DNA of 64,000 nucleotides from assembly GCA_000954095.1 (NCBI GenBank), contig JYNY01000372.1, forward strand, positions 69,940-133,939, read 5' to 3'. The translations under genes were made by a program, and so were the position numbers. Position 1 is the stretch's first letter. Every line of letters starts with the position of its first letter. The notes below the pieces were generated by a model. It saw only the letters and a list, made by a program, of their open reading frames with translations, was not told the origin of the DNA and made no database searches. The DNA is from Candidatus Omnitrophus magneticus. GTDB taxonomy: Bacteria; Omnitrophota; Gorgyraeia; Tantalellales; Tantalellaceae. Below are positions 47,237-56,334 of the stretch, in pieces.

Positions 47237-48421
47237 TTAATTATTGATTTTTCTGTCTTTGTCTTTTTTTTCTTTTATGGAATAAAGTCCGTCTTTATTG
47301 AAAGACGTTTTCTTATTTAGCATATCAAATTTAGAATCTATTTCTTTTGTAAGTCCGGCGTTAATACTAGATGTACGGTCAGTGTAGTGTTGTTTTAGAA
47401 TATCGGCTGAAGGTTTATTTAATGGAGTGAATTGACGGTTATTAATTCCGCCGCCATTAACAGTAGGGCTAAAATGCCACCAATACACGCCTTTCAACCA
47501 AGGACATTTCCAAATTGTTTCAAAGAATGCTTTATAACAGTTTGCCTGTAAAATAGTGTCCGCGTTTCCTGTTTTAGCATTTGCCCAAGGTTCGCTCGCG
47601 GCAGTTAATGTGCTGGCATAACCTAGTTCAGTAAAAATAATGGGTTTACTCACTTCTGTCGCGAATGTTTCTATTTCTATACGCCATTTTTCCCATCCTT
47701 GTTTTATATCTTCGATTGTTGGATTTTCTTTGTAAGTTAGAGGGAAATAGGCGTCTATACCTACATAATCAAGATTTTCCCAGAATTGAATTTGACGGTA
47801 TTCATCCCAATTTGCCGCGTAAATTAATTTACCGTTATAAACTTTTTTGACGCTGGCTATAATATTTTTCCAGTGGTCAGATCTTTGTGTTGTAAACGAG
47901 AGTTCTGTGCCGACAGAAAAAATTTCAGTGTTTGTTTCCGCGGCAATGCGCGCGTATTTTGTTATAAATTGTTCATATTGTTTAAACCATGTTTGCCAAT
48001 CTTCTTCTGTGTTGAAACCGATGTCAGCTCGCCAATATGTGCCGTCCACATTGTCTATTAAATCTATGTGCGGTTTTAACATTACTTTAAGCCCGAGTTT
48101 ATGGGCGACTTTTATGGCTGTTTTTATACTTTCTACAGACGGGGTTAAATCTGTGGCTTTTATAGTGGTTGAATTGTAGGTGTTTTGATATTCGGTTACG
48201 TTTATCTGGACATACTCGACACCCATATTTTTAAGCATTTTTAATGCTTCTTCCGATTGAGGCGTTCCAAAGGAATCTTTATCCCATGTGGCATAGCACA
48301 TGCCTTTTTGAAATTCAGCGGCGATAAGGGAATTTGATGCGGTATTCATAATATTCACCATTAAAAAAGAGAGAACTATTATATTGGCAGTTTGTTTTAA
48401 AAGCTTTAATAGTATTTTCAT
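47237..48421 (-). CDS. Secreted GH113-like glycoside hydrolase
   Basis: 394 residues from the ATG at 48421, chosen because AAGGAGG lies just upstream; a TTG at 48439 is less likely. A signal peptide (about 1-35) precedes a TIM-barrel. The likely acid/base Glu is in SVGTELSF and the nucleophile in IFTELGYAS, the pattern of family GH113 (beta-mannanase-like). KGMCYATWDKDSFGTPQSEE is the usual first strand. A class I c-di-GMP aptamer lies in its leader, so expression follows that second messenger. The substrate is not known. Confidence 0.85.
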   Translation of the reverse strand: MKILLKLLKQTANIIVLSFLMVNIMNTASNSLIAAEFQKGMCYATWDKDSFGTPQSEEALKMLKNMGVEYVQINVTEYQNTYNSTTIKATDLTPSVESIKTAIKVAHKLGLKVMLKPHIDLIDNVDGTYWRADIGFNTEEDWQTWFKQYEQFITKYARIAAETNTEIFSVGTELSFTTQRSDHWKNIIASVKKVYNGKLIYAANWDEYRQIQFWENLDYVGIDAYFPLTYKENPTIEDIKQGWEKWRIEIETFATEVSKPIIFTELGYASTLTAASEPWANAKTGNADTILQANCYKAFFETIWKCPWLKGVYWWHFSPTVNGGGINNRQFTPLNKPSADILKQHYTDRTSSINAGLTKEIDSKFDMLNKKTSFNKDGLYSIKEKKDKDRKINN

Positions 48422-48534
48422 GTCGCACCTCCTTCCCAAAGAGCGTTAAGCCTAAGATGTTTTTTCTTCAGCTGTTTTTTTTTGGCTTTTATTTGGAAAG
48501 ATGGACTTTCGCGTTTTTTTTAGACGCGCGACAT
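48420..48534 (-). promoter_or_regulatory. Expression platform: sequence able to mask the glycosidase start
   Basis: On the minus strand ATGTCGCGC (48534-48526) can pair with GTGCGACAT (48428-48420), which covers the bases between the AAGGAGG ribosome site and the ATG, with one G-U pair. This lies between the aptamer and the gene, so the riboswitch could act on translation. Confidence 0.45.
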
Positions 48535-48552
48535 TTGAGAGATTATTTAGTT

Positions 48553-48640
48553 TCGGTAATCTGGCAACCTTGTGCCTTGTTAGGCCGTGAGGTCCATGAT
48601 TTTGCGTCCTATCTTTTCAAATAGTTTGCCTTTTCGTCCT
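48553..48640 (-). promoter_or_regulatory. Cyclic-di-GMP class I (GEMM) riboswitch
   Basis: Read on the minus strand from 48640 down to 48553, the order is GGCAAACTAT, a GAAA tetraloop, ATAGGACGCAAA, then GGACCTCACGGCCTAA, GGTTGCCAG and ATTACCG. This matches the GEMM-I consensus: P1b stem CTAT/ATAG, the conserved GGACGCAAA, GGCCTAA, and the 3' stem GGTTGCC-like. It stands about 130 bases upstream of the secreted glycosidase gene. The gene-free stretch 48422-49032 otherwise holds a short CCCGCT/AGCGGG hairpin at 48645-48661 and the promoter of the opposite gene. Confidence 0.86.
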
Positions 48641-48831
48641 TTTCCCGCTGGTTTTAGCGGGGATGATACCGCTAATTTTATGTTGCGGTAATCAATAGAA
48701 TCTCTTATAAATTTTTAAAAGAGCAAGTGTACGTTTCTACTATTAAGCTTACTAGATTTTTGTTAAAAATCAAGATCTTAACATGCCAACTATTGTATCT
48801 CTAATTTTCCGGGTTACAAAAGTTTTTATTG

Positions 48832-48851
48832 AAAGGGACGACGCCCCTTTT
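48832..48851. repeat. Short GC hairpin in the divergent region
   Basis: AAAGGG and CCCCTTT flank an ACGACG loop, with T-rich DNA after it. It may be a weak terminator of unknown transcripts or a remnant repeat. Confidence 0.35.
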
Positions 48852-48937
48852 GATGTTAAAATTATAATTTACCGCAGGTATTTTTGCTATAAAAATTTAT
48901 TATATTTTTTTTGGTCTAGACTTTTCATATAAAAAAC

Positions 48938-48965
48938 TTGTCATAGCTGGCAAAAATACTATAAT
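48938..48965 (+). promoter_or_regulatory. Promoter for the PpiD-like gene
   Basis: TTGTCA (48938-48943) and TATAAT (48960-48965) are separated by 16 bases, near-consensus sigma-70 elements. The start codon at 49033 is 68 bases downstream. Confidence 0.7.
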
Positions 48966-49032
48966 TTAAGATGTATCGTACTAAAGAAGTATTTTATTAT
49001 ATTATCCGTGTTTAACAAAAAAGGAGATTTCT

Positions 49033-50490
49033 ATGTTGCATATACTTCGTAGCAAAAAATTCGCGAAACGTACTTTTCTTATATTGGCGATTTTAATTAT
49101 TCCCGCGTTTGTTCTTTGGGGGACAGCAAGTTTTGATGAGCAAAAGCAATTAATAGGAACAGTCGGAAATAAAAAAATATTTTCCAATGATTTCGTGAAA
49201 AGTTTGGAGGCGACAAAGGTGCATCTTCTTTTTAATTATTATGGGAATTCGAAAGTTTTTAATGAAATGACTGCTAATCGTGAAATGATGAACCGTATGG
49301 CATGGGAAAGATGCGTGCTATTGGCAGGCGTTGAGAAACAGGGGATAAAAGTGTCTGATGAGGAACTAGTTTCTTTTATTTCAAAGCACCCTCTTTTCGC
49401 TAGAAATGGAGTCTTTGATAAAGGATTTTATGAAATGATAGTTACAAAAACTTTATATATGGAAACCAGAAAATTTGAAGAGCTTGTTAGAGAAAATCTT
49501 AAAATACAAAAATTTATTGAAAAATTGTACACAGGTGTTAATGTCGCGGATGAAGATGTTTTGAATTATTTTAAAAGAAAAAATGATAAAATCGATATAT
49601 CTTATATTGTTTTTGATAAAGTAAATTTTACTGTCCAGCCGCCGAGTCCTGAGATTGTGCGTAATTATTATAATGAACATAAGAAATTTTTTCAGTCTCC
49701 CATGAAAGTGGAAATAGAATATATTGATATGCCTTTTAAAACAGCAGAAGAAAAAGAGGCTCTTCGTGTAAAAGCGGAGGAAATATATAATCAGATTGTA
49801 ACTGCCGCTAAAACAGATAGTATAGAATTGATAGCAAATGGACATAGTCTTCATTATAATCCTTCAGTTTTTGTAGAGCCGAATATGCTTATACCGGGCA
49901 TAAAATTTTCAGAAGAATTTTATAAAATTATTTTTAGCATGCCGGAGGGCGGTATTACAAAGCCGATATTGATTGGCGAAAAAGAAGGGATGATAGTAAT
50001 AGCAAAAAAGAAGTCTATAGTCCCTTCACAAATAGAGCCGTTTGAAAATGTTGAAAAAAAGATAGCGGAAGAGTTTGAGAATCAAGCAAAAACTAAGGCG
50101 GCAATGGGAAAAGCGGATGGGGTATATCAATCGATATTGAAAGGCGAGATTACATTTGAAAAGGCTGGAGAACTTAATGGCGTTACAATTATGACACTCG
50201 CCGGGATTCAGGAGAGTGGATATATTGAAAATGTCGGCCCGGCTAAAGTTCTTGTGGATAAAGCGCTCAGAGAAGGTGCGAGGAATGTTTTACCTCCGTT
50301 GGCGATTCCAAAAGGCGCGGCTATTGTGCGGGTAGATAAGATAATTGCGGCTGATATCGCAGGTTTGCCAAGCCAAAAAGAAAATATTACAAGAGAATTA
50401 TTAGAGATAAAAAAGCAGAACGTTCTTATGAATTGGTTTTCTCAAAATATGGCGAATACAGAGATAAAAAAATCGTTATCGGAACTTTAA
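49033..50490 (+). CDS. PpiD-like membrane-anchored periplasmic chaperone
   Basis: 485 residues. A single N-terminal membrane segment (about 14-33, TFLILAILIIPAFVLWGTAS) anchors it, as in PpiD. The SurA-N-type helical chaperone region runs to about 185, and the rotamase domain (about 200-320) is degenerate: GGxF/P positions are not clear. It probably holds newly exported proteins near the Sec channel. AAGGAG precedes the start. It begins a + strand run of envelope genes. Confidence 0.85.
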   Translation: MLHILRSKKFAKRTFLILAILIIPAFVLWGTASFDEQKQLIGTVGNKKIFSNDFVKSLEATKVHLLFNYYGNSKVFNEMTANREMMNRMAWERCVLLAGVEKQGIKVSDEELVSFISKHPLFARNGVFDKGFYEMIVTKTLYMETRKFEELVRENLKIQKFIEKLYTGVNVADEDVLNYFKRKNDKIDISYIVFDKVNFTVQPPSPEIVRNYYNEHKKFFQSPMKVEIEYIDMPFKTAEEKEALRVKAEEIYNQIVTAAKTDSIELIANGHSLHYNPSVFVEPNMLIPGIKFSEEFYKIIFSMPEGGITKPILIGEKEGMIVIAKKKSIVPSQIEPFENVEKKIAEEFENQAKTKAAMGKADGVYQSILKGEITFEKAGELNGVTIMTLAGIQESGYIENVGPAKVLVDKALREGARNVLPPLAIPKGAAIVRVDKIIAADIAGLPSQKENITRELLEIKKQNVLMNWFSQNMANTEIKKSLSEL

Positions 50491-50550
50491 TCCAAAATTT
50501 TATTTATTTTCAATCAGTTTCGAAGGCAGTTTTTGGGTTACAATAAACAT

Positions 50551-52218
50551 ATGCTTTCTCAATTATTAATACAAAATTTTGGGCTTATAGATAAATTATC
50601 AATAGATTTTTCTCGCGGGCTTAATATTCTTACCGGAGAAACAGGCGCGGGAAAATCTATTATTATAGAGGCTTTGCGGTTTGTTTTAGGAGAAAGAGTC
50701 GCGTCTTCAGTAATAAAAGATATAAATCAGCCTTCCTTAGTAGAAGCGGTATTTGAAGCTCCTTCCTCATATTTAGATGAATGTCCGACGGCAAAGGAAT
50801 ATCTTTCAGATGGTGAAAATATATTTATAGTTCAGCGAGTTTTTACAGCTGACGGTCGCAGTAAAATAAAAATAAACGGTTTTAATTTAACAGTAACAGA
50901 ATTAAAAAATTTTGGAGAGCATTTAGTTGATTTTCACGGTGCAGGAGATCATCAATTGCTTTTTAAAGAAGCATATCATTTAGATATTCTTGACCGTCTT
51001 GCCCACGCGGAAAAAGCGCTTAAAGAATATTCGGTGAAATACGAAGAGTATAGTAGTTTTATCCGCAAAAAAAAAGAAATAGACGAACTCGCGCTTACGC
51101 GTGAACGAGATATTGATAGATTAGCGAGAGAAATAAAGGAATTGGAACAAGTTTCTCTTGATGAGAATAAATATAAAGAGCTTTTAGAAAAACAGGCACG
51201 GCTGGATAATGTAGAGAAACTTTATCAATATATTAATGAGCTGATGCTTTTAATGGATGACGATACGCGCGGTATTATGAAGAACGCGTCAAAGGCATTT
51301 ATTCCGATTGAAAAATTAATCAGTCTTGATCCGTCGGCAGTAGGCATGAAAGAATTTTTGGATGGTTTGCAAGTAAACGTTGAAAGTTTGTATTCTAGTC
51401 TTAGCGCGTATGCAGAAAGTCTTTCTTATGAGCCGGGTACAGCGGAATTGGTAGCGCGCGAATGCGATATATATTATGAAATTAAACGCAAATATGGCCC
51501 GGATTTACTGTCGGCTGCGAGTTATTATAAAACTATAAAAGAAAAATATGAGTTGTTGGCGGATATAGAACATAACGATTCGGATGTAACTAAAAAAATT
51601 CGCGCGATAGAAAAAGAAATAGCTCTTTTAGCTCGTCAGTTGACTAAGTTAAGAGAATCTGCTTCGATTACTCTCAAGAAAACTATTGAGAAAGAGTTGA
51701 TAGAACTTGGTATAAAACATGTTACTTTTGAATGCCGTATAGAAAAACAGGAAATAGGTCAGCGTGGAGTGGATTCGGTTATTTTTTATATAAGTCCAAA
51801 CGCGGGGACAGTATTAAAACCGCTAGCAGAAATTGTTTCTTCAGGTGAGGCCGCGAGGGTTATGCTGGCGCTCAAAAAAGCTCTTATAAAAGTTGATTCT
51901 GTGCCAATTCTAATTTTCGATGAAATAGACGCGCAGATTGGAGGGCGGCTGGGAACGGTAACCGGTGCTAAACTAAAAGAGCTCTCGGAAACAAGGCAGG
52001 TCATTCTTATAACGCATTTAGCTCAAATAGCTAGTTTCGCGGATCGGCATTTTAAAGTATCAAAAATAGTGCAAAATAATCATACAAAAACTATAATATC
52101 TCTTTTAGATGAAGTAGCGAGGGTGCAGGAATTATCAGCCATGATGAGCGGAGAAGACAAGACGGATATATCGCTTAGACACGCGAAGGATATGCTTGTT
52201 AAAGCTAAAAAAAATTAG
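50551..52218 (+). CDS. recN: DNA repair protein RecN
   Basis: 555 residues from the ATG at 50551 (MLSQLLIQNFGLID matches the family start; a TTG at 50533 is unlikely). An SMC-like ATPase of double-strand break repair: Walker A GETGAGKS at about 32-39, coiled-coil arms in the middle, ABC signature region SSGEAARVMLAL, Walker B ILIFDEIDAQIGG. Length is normal. No good ribosome site is visible. It sits between two folding-factor genes. Confidence 0.95.
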   Translation: MLSQLLIQNFGLIDKLSIDFSRGLNILTGETGAGKSIIIEALRFVLGERVASSVIKDINQPSLVEAVFEAPSSYLDECPTAKEYLSDGENIFIVQRVFTADGRSKIKINGFNLTVTELKNFGEHLVDFHGAGDHQLLFKEAYHLDILDRLAHAEKALKEYSVKYEEYSSFIRKKKEIDELALTRERDIDRLAREIKELEQVSLDENKYKELLEKQARLDNVEKLYQYINELMLLMDDDTRGIMKNASKAFIPIEKLISLDPSAVGMKEFLDGLQVNVESLYSSLSAYAESLSYEPGTAELVARECDIYYEIKRKYGPDLLSAASYYKTIKEKYELLADIEHNDSDVTKKIRAIEKEIALLARQLTKLRESASITLKKTIEKELIELGIKHVTFECRIEKQEIGQRGVDSVIFYISPNAGTVLKPLAEIVSSGEAARVMLALKKALIKVDSVPILIFDEIDAQIGGRLGTVTGAKLKELSETRQVILITHLAQIASFADRHFKVSKIVQNNHTKTIISLLDEVARVQELSAMMSGEDKTDISLRHAKDMLVKAKKN

Positions 52219-52269
52219 ACTAGTTGTAGCTGTTTTGAATTAACATTTTAAAAAAAATAGGGTAAAAAG

Positions 52270-52297
52270 TTGACGTTAGCGGGTAATCTGGTAACAT
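52270..52297 (+). promoter_or_regulatory. Candidate promoter of the parvulin lipoprotein gene
   Basis: TTGACG (52270-52275) with TAACAT (52292-52297), 16-base spacer. The -10 is only four of six. The start codon is at 52385. Confidence 0.4.
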
Positions 52298-52384
52298 ATA
52301 TAGAGTATAGAAAAATTCCGCCGGCTTTATGTGTAATAAAATTACTGCGGCATTGGAGAATGTTGTTTGAATGAGGGGATTGGT

Positions 52385-53245
52385 ATGAAAGTAAGAAATA
52401 ATATTTTTTTTGTAATAGCAGTTTTATTTTTAGCAGGCGGTTGTGGCAATTCAAATAATAAAGATAAAGTTCTTGCTGTTGTAGGAGACAGAAGAATTAC
52501 AGTATCACAATTTAATGAGCATGTGTCGAATCTTCCGGCGAGATATATAGAAATTGTTAAAAAGCGCAAGCAGGAATTTCTTAAAGAAATTATAAATGAT
52601 ATGCTTATTTATAAAGAAGCCGTAAAATACGGCGTTGACCGTGATAAAGAAGTTTTAAGGGTAGTGGAAGAAGCTAGGAAAAAAATTGTTATAGCGAGAT
52701 TTATTAAAGATAAGATCGATGATAAAGTCAAGGTTACGGACGAAGAGATCGAAGATCAATATAGATCTAATCAAAACGCGTATATGTTTCCTGAAGTATT
52801 AAAAGTTTCGCATATATTAGTTCGTACTAATGAAGATGCCGTGGCAATAAAGAAAGAATTAAAAAAAGGAATAGTGTTTGAAGAGCTTGCAAAAATTAAG
52901 TCGCTTGATCCTACAGCGCAAAATGGCGGCGATATCGGATATTTCCCAAAGGGGCAACTTATTCCGGAATTTGAAAATGCTTGCGCAAGTCTTAAAGTAG
53001 GAGATATTTCAGACCCTGTAAAAACAAAATTAGGGTACCACATTATAAAACTAACAGATAAAAAGCCGCCTGTTCCGAGGCCGTTAGAACAGGTTAAAGA
53101 ACAGATTCGCGCTAATCTATACGCTGAAAAACGAAGAGAAAAATTTTCTCAATTAGTGGATGAATTAAATACTAAAACAAAAGTGAAGATAGAAGAATCG
53201 GTTTTAAAAGAAGCGTTGGAAGATTTGCCGAAGAAGGCGGAATAA
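52385..53245 (+). CDS. Parvulin-type peptidyl-prolyl isomerase lipoprotein
   Basis: 286 residues from the ATG at 52385, chosen because GAGGGG precedes it by 7 bases. A lipobox (LFLAGGC) gives a lipidated Cys at about 20. A short SurA-N-like helical segment (about 30-130) precedes a PPIC rotamase domain (about 133-225: VLKVSHILVRTN, GGDIGYFPKGQLIPEFENA, TKLGYHIIKLTDKK). It catalyses proline isomerisation in exported proteins, like PrsA. Gene order continues with surA. Confidence 0.92.
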   Translation: MKVRNNIFFVIAVLFLAGGCGNSNNKDKVLAVVGDRRITVSQFNEHVSNLPARYIEIVKKRKQEFLKEIINDMLIYKEAVKYGVDRDKEVLRVVEEARKKIVIARFIKDKIDDKVKVTDEEIEDQYRSNQNAYMFPEVLKVSHILVRTNEDAVAIKKELKKGIVFEELAKIKSLDPTAQNGGDIGYFPKGQLIPEFENACASLKVGDISDPVKTKLGYHIIKLTDKKPPVPRPLEQVKEQIRANLYAEKRREKFSQLVDELNTKTKVKIEESVLKEALEDLPKKAE

Positions 53246-53319
53246 GTCGTTTGATTAAATAAGCTGGGTAAGAAGAAAAAAGAATAAATTTTTTAGTAAA
53301 TTATTAAAGGGAGGTATTT

Positions 53320-54279
53320 GTGAGAAATTTATTGAAAATGTTGGTTGCGTTCGCAATGGTTTTTTCTATTAATAGCGGCATAAAGGCCGTAGCCGAGGTT
53401 GTAGATAAGGTGATAGTTATTGTTAATGATGAAGTGGTAACACAGAAAGAGTTTGACAGAATTTTTAATCCAATTAAACAAAATTATGAAACTAATTTTA
53501 CGGGAGAGGAATTAAAGAACCGAATAGAAGAAGCTAGGAAATCTCTTTTAGAACAATTAATAAACAGCAAGCTCGCGATAAGCGTAGCGAAAAAAGCAAG
53601 TATTAAGATAGATGACGTTAAATTGGGAGAACGGATAACTACTATTAAATCTTATTATCCAAGCGAAGAAAAATTTTTACAGGCATTAAACGAAAAAGGA
53701 ACGAATCTTACTGAATTTAATAAAGACATAAAAGAACAGATGATGGCGCAGGAAGTAGTTGATAAGGAAGTAGCTTCAAAGATAGTTATTGCTCCAGCGG
53801 AGATAAATGAACTTTATGACAAAAATAAAGATAAATTAATAATACCAAAAAGAAATAAAGTGCGCGAAATAACTGTGCGTAAGGGAGAAAGAACTGACGG
53901 CGTGAACCCAATCGAAAAAATTAAAGATATCCAAGCGCGCCTTAAAAAGGGAGAAGATTTCAGCGCGATCGCGACAAAGGAATCTGAAGGCCCATTCGCT
54001 CAAAAAGGCGGAGATATGGGGCTTGTAGCTGAAGGACAGCTTCTTCCTGCGATGGCAAAAGTTGTTTTCAGTTTGCCTAAAGGGCAAGTTTCAGATGTAG
54101 TTGAAACAGATCTAGGGTATCATCTTTTTATTGTAGACAGCATAGAAGAGTCTAAACAATTAAAATTAGAAGAAGCTACAGATTTTTTAAAGGGACAGCT
54201 TTTCAAAAAAAGATTTGAAGAAAATCTTGTTAAATGGCTGGAAGAAAAACGTAAAAATGCGTTTATCCAATATAAATAA
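53320..54279 (+). CDS. surA: Periplasmic chaperone SurA
   Basis: 319 residues with a signal peptide (about 1-25). N-terminal SurA chaperone region (VVDKVIVIVNDEVVTQKEFD, about 27-165) followed by one PPIC domain (about 180-270: NKVREITVRKGERTD, GGDMGLVAEGQLLPAMAKVV, TDLGYHLFIVDSIEE). E. coli SurA has two such domains. It folds outer-membrane barrels. Start GTG, with GGGAGG upstream. The surA-pdxA-ksgA order also occurs in E. coli. Confidence 0.93.
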   Translation: MRNLLKMLVAFAMVFSINSGIKAVAEVVDKVIVIVNDEVVTQKEFDRIFNPIKQNYETNFTGEELKNRIEEARKSLLEQLINSKLAISVAKKASIKIDDVKLGERITTIKSYYPSEEKFLQALNEKGTNLTEFNKDIKEQMMAQEVVDKEVASKIVIAPAEINELYDKNKDKLIIPKRNKVREITVRKGERTDGVNPIEKIKDIQARLKKGEDFSAIATKESEGPFAQKGGDMGLVAEGQLLPAMAKVVFSLPKGQVSDVVETDLGYHLFIVDSIEESKQLKLEEATDFLKGQLFKKRFEENLVKWLEEKRKNAFIQYK

Positions 54280-55279
54280 ACCGCTTGTATTTATCACTAT
54301 GGGAGATCCGGCTGGAATAGGCCCGGAAGTAATAGTAAAATCATTGGCAAGCCCCGGCATAAAAGGGCTTGCCAATTTTGTTATTGTAGGCGACAGGATT
54401 TTATTTGAAAATATTTTTTCTTCTATGGGAGTTAAAGAAAGTTTTTATCCGGCGCGGATTATAAAAGAAAGTTTTGATATTTCAGAGGGAGATATTAATA
54501 TCTTGGAACCCGCGGGGCCTCTTTCTTGCCCTATAGTTACGGGAGCGCCTTCCTTAGAAGGCGCTCGTAAGGCGTTTGAAAGCGTTACACTAGCCGCTGA
54601 AATTATGAGAAGCCTTGATAATAATATTAAAACATGTCTTGTTACTGCCCCCCTTGATAAAGGACTCATCTCAAAAGTTTATAATGGATTCATAGGGCAT
54701 ACGGAATATTTAAAAGAATTGTTTTCCGCGAAATTTGTTGTAATGGCGCTTTTAGGGGAAAGATTAAAAGTGATTCCGGTTACGAGGCACGTTCCGTTTA
54801 GCGAAGTGTCAGCGTTGTTAAATCAAGATTTAATAATACAAACAATAAAAGAAGTAGTGTTGAACGCGGAATGGATATCTGGTAAAAAAAACGCGCGGAT
54901 CGGCGTTGCGGCGCTTAATCCTCACGCGGGAGAGCGCGGCAAAATCGGTGATGAAGAAATCAATATTATTAAGCCGGCGGTTGAAAAAGCAAAAGAAAAA
55001 TTTTCAAATATAGAAGGACCTATTCCTAGCGATGTTATTTTTTATAAGGCGCTAAAAGGAGAAATAGATATTGTTGTCGGGATGTATCATGATCAGTGTC
55101 TCGCGCCGTTTAAGATGGTAGATTTTGATAACGGCGTTAATGTTACGTTGGGACTTGGGTATATACGGACTTCTCCTGATCACGGGACAGCCTTTGATAT
55201 CGCGGGAAAGGGAATAGCGAAAGAAACCTCAATGGTTAACGCTATAAAACTTGCCATTCAATCCTTAACCCGTTATTAA
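54257..55279 (+). CDS. pdxA: 4-hydroxythreonine-4-phosphate dehydrogenase
   Basis: 340 residues from the ATG at 54257; a frame start at 54215 would add 14 residues inside surA. It oxidises 4-phosphohydroxy-threonine in the DXP-dependent pyridoxal phosphate pathway. Metal-ligand blocks: IGHTEYL (His), MYHDQCLAPFKM (His) and SPDHGTAFDIAGKG (His). The N-terminal ITMGDPAGIGPEV is intact. It overlaps surA by 23 bases. Confidence 0.95.
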   Translation: MRLSNINKPLVFITMGDPAGIGPEVIVKSLASPGIKGLANFVIVGDRILFENIFSSMGVKESFYPARIIKESFDISEGDINILEPAGPLSCPIVTGAPSLEGARKAFESVTLAAEIMRSLDNNIKTCLVTAPLDKGLISKVYNGFIGHTEYLKELFSAKFVVMALLGERLKVIPVTRHVPFSEVSALLNQDLIIQTIKEVVLNAEWISGKKNARIGVAALNPHAGERGKIGDEEINIIKPAVEKAKEKFSNIEGPIPSDVIFYKALKGEIDIVVGMYHDQCLAPFKMVDFDNGVNVTLGLGYIRTSPDHGTAFDIAGKGIAKETSMVNAIKLAIQSLTRY

Positions 55280-55310
55280 CTCGAATTCGTTTGTCCATCT
55301 TTTTACGGTA

Positions 55311-55343
55311 TTCATTTATCCCAACAACTGCAGTTTTTCGGTT
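55311..55343 (+). repeat. Interspersed repeat copy B
   Basis: 33 bases similar to the right arm of the element at 31897-31932 (shared GCAGTTTTTCGGTT), with a two-base insertion relative to its reverse-complemented left arm. It lies in the 95-base gap between pdxA and ksgA; the following ATTTTTTCAT is also shared with the 31.9-kb copy. Confidence 0.65.
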
Positions 55344-55374
55344 TATATAATTCAAATTTTTTCATAAGGAACAT

Positions 55375-56226
55375 ATGATTTTATCTGAACTAAAACATTT
55401 ATGGAATGAAGTATGTTTTAGGCCTAATAAAAAATTAGGCCAAAATTTTTTGATAGATAAAAATATTAGAGATAAGATCATTAACGCTATTCCTTTAACC
55501 GCTGAAACAATTCTTGTTGAAGTCGGCCCCGGCTTTGGAGTTATGACAATACCGTTGTCTCAAAAGTGCCGCGAGATTTTAGCAGTTGAAAAAGATTCGA
55601 GAATATATGAAATAATGGAGCCTATTTTTTCAAAATACAGCAATATAAAGATAATCAAGAATGATATTCTTGAAACAGATTTTTATAGTGAATTCCCGCG
55701 GCGCGGGCAAGAAAAAGTATTGCTTTTTGGGAATATCCCATATTATATTACGACCCCGCTTTTAGAAAAAGCTATTCTAAGCAGGAATCTTATTAAGGCG
55801 GTTTATTTAGTTATGCAGAAAGAAGTCGCTGAACGAATTACCGCTAAACCCGGCTCAAAATCTTATGGCGCCTTAACTTGTTATTTACAGTTTTTCACAA
55901 AGCCTAAAAGGCTTTTTTCAATATCTAAAAATTGTTTTTATCCCAGCCCTGATGTGGAGTCTAGCCTTTTAGAACTCGAAATTTTAGCTGAACCCTCTTA
56001 TTTTACGATGTCAGAAGAAATAATGTTTAGCGTGATAAAAAAAGCGTTTAATGAGCGCCGGAAAAAAATTATTAATTCTTTAGGAGATAAACAATGTTTG
56101 GGGATAGAAAAAAACAGATGGGCGCGTATTTTTGAAGAATGCGCTATTGATATGAATTTGAGAGCGGAAGATTTATCTTTAAAAAATTACGCGGATATAA
56201 GCAATAAAGCGGTTGGAGAAAAATAG
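55375..56226 (+). CDS. ksgA: 16S rRNA adenine dimethyltransferase
   Basis: 283 residues. It dimethylates the two adenines of helix 45 in 16S rRNA with SAM. Motifs: GQNFLIDKNIRDKI at about 22-35, VGPGFGVMTIPLS (SAM), and the catalytic GNIPYYITTPLL. The C-terminal helical domain is present. The interspersed repeat flanks it on both sides. Confidence 0.96.
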   Translation: MILSELKHLWNEVCFRPNKKLGQNFLIDKNIRDKIINAIPLTAETILVEVGPGFGVMTIPLSQKCREILAVEKDSRIYEIMEPIFSKYSNIKIIKNDILETDFYSEFPRRGQEKVLLFGNIPYYITTPLLEKAILSRNLIKAVYLVMQKEVAERITAKPGSKSYGALTCYLQFFTKPKRLFSISKNCFYPSPDVESSLLELEILAEPSYFTMSEEIMFSVIKKAFNERRKKIINSLGDKQCLGIEKNRWARIFEECAIDMNLRAEDLSLKNYADISNKAVGEK

Positions 56227-56265
56227 TTTTCCATTAAACCTTTTATCCCGGATATTTTAGCGGTT

Positions 56266-56296
56266 TTCATCCATGTCCAAACGCAGTTTCTCGGTT
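56266..56296 (+). repeat. Interspersed repeat copy C
   Basis: 31 bases, about 90 percent the reverse complement of the left arm at 31763-31793 (ATGTCCAAACGCAGTTT shared). It lies between ksgA and the glycosyltransferase, in a 108-base gap that also has a CGCGCG-rich palindrome just before the next start. Confidence 0.65.
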
Positions 56297-56334
56297 AAAA
56301 ATAGCGCGCGTGATCGCGCGCGCGGAGAAAAAAC

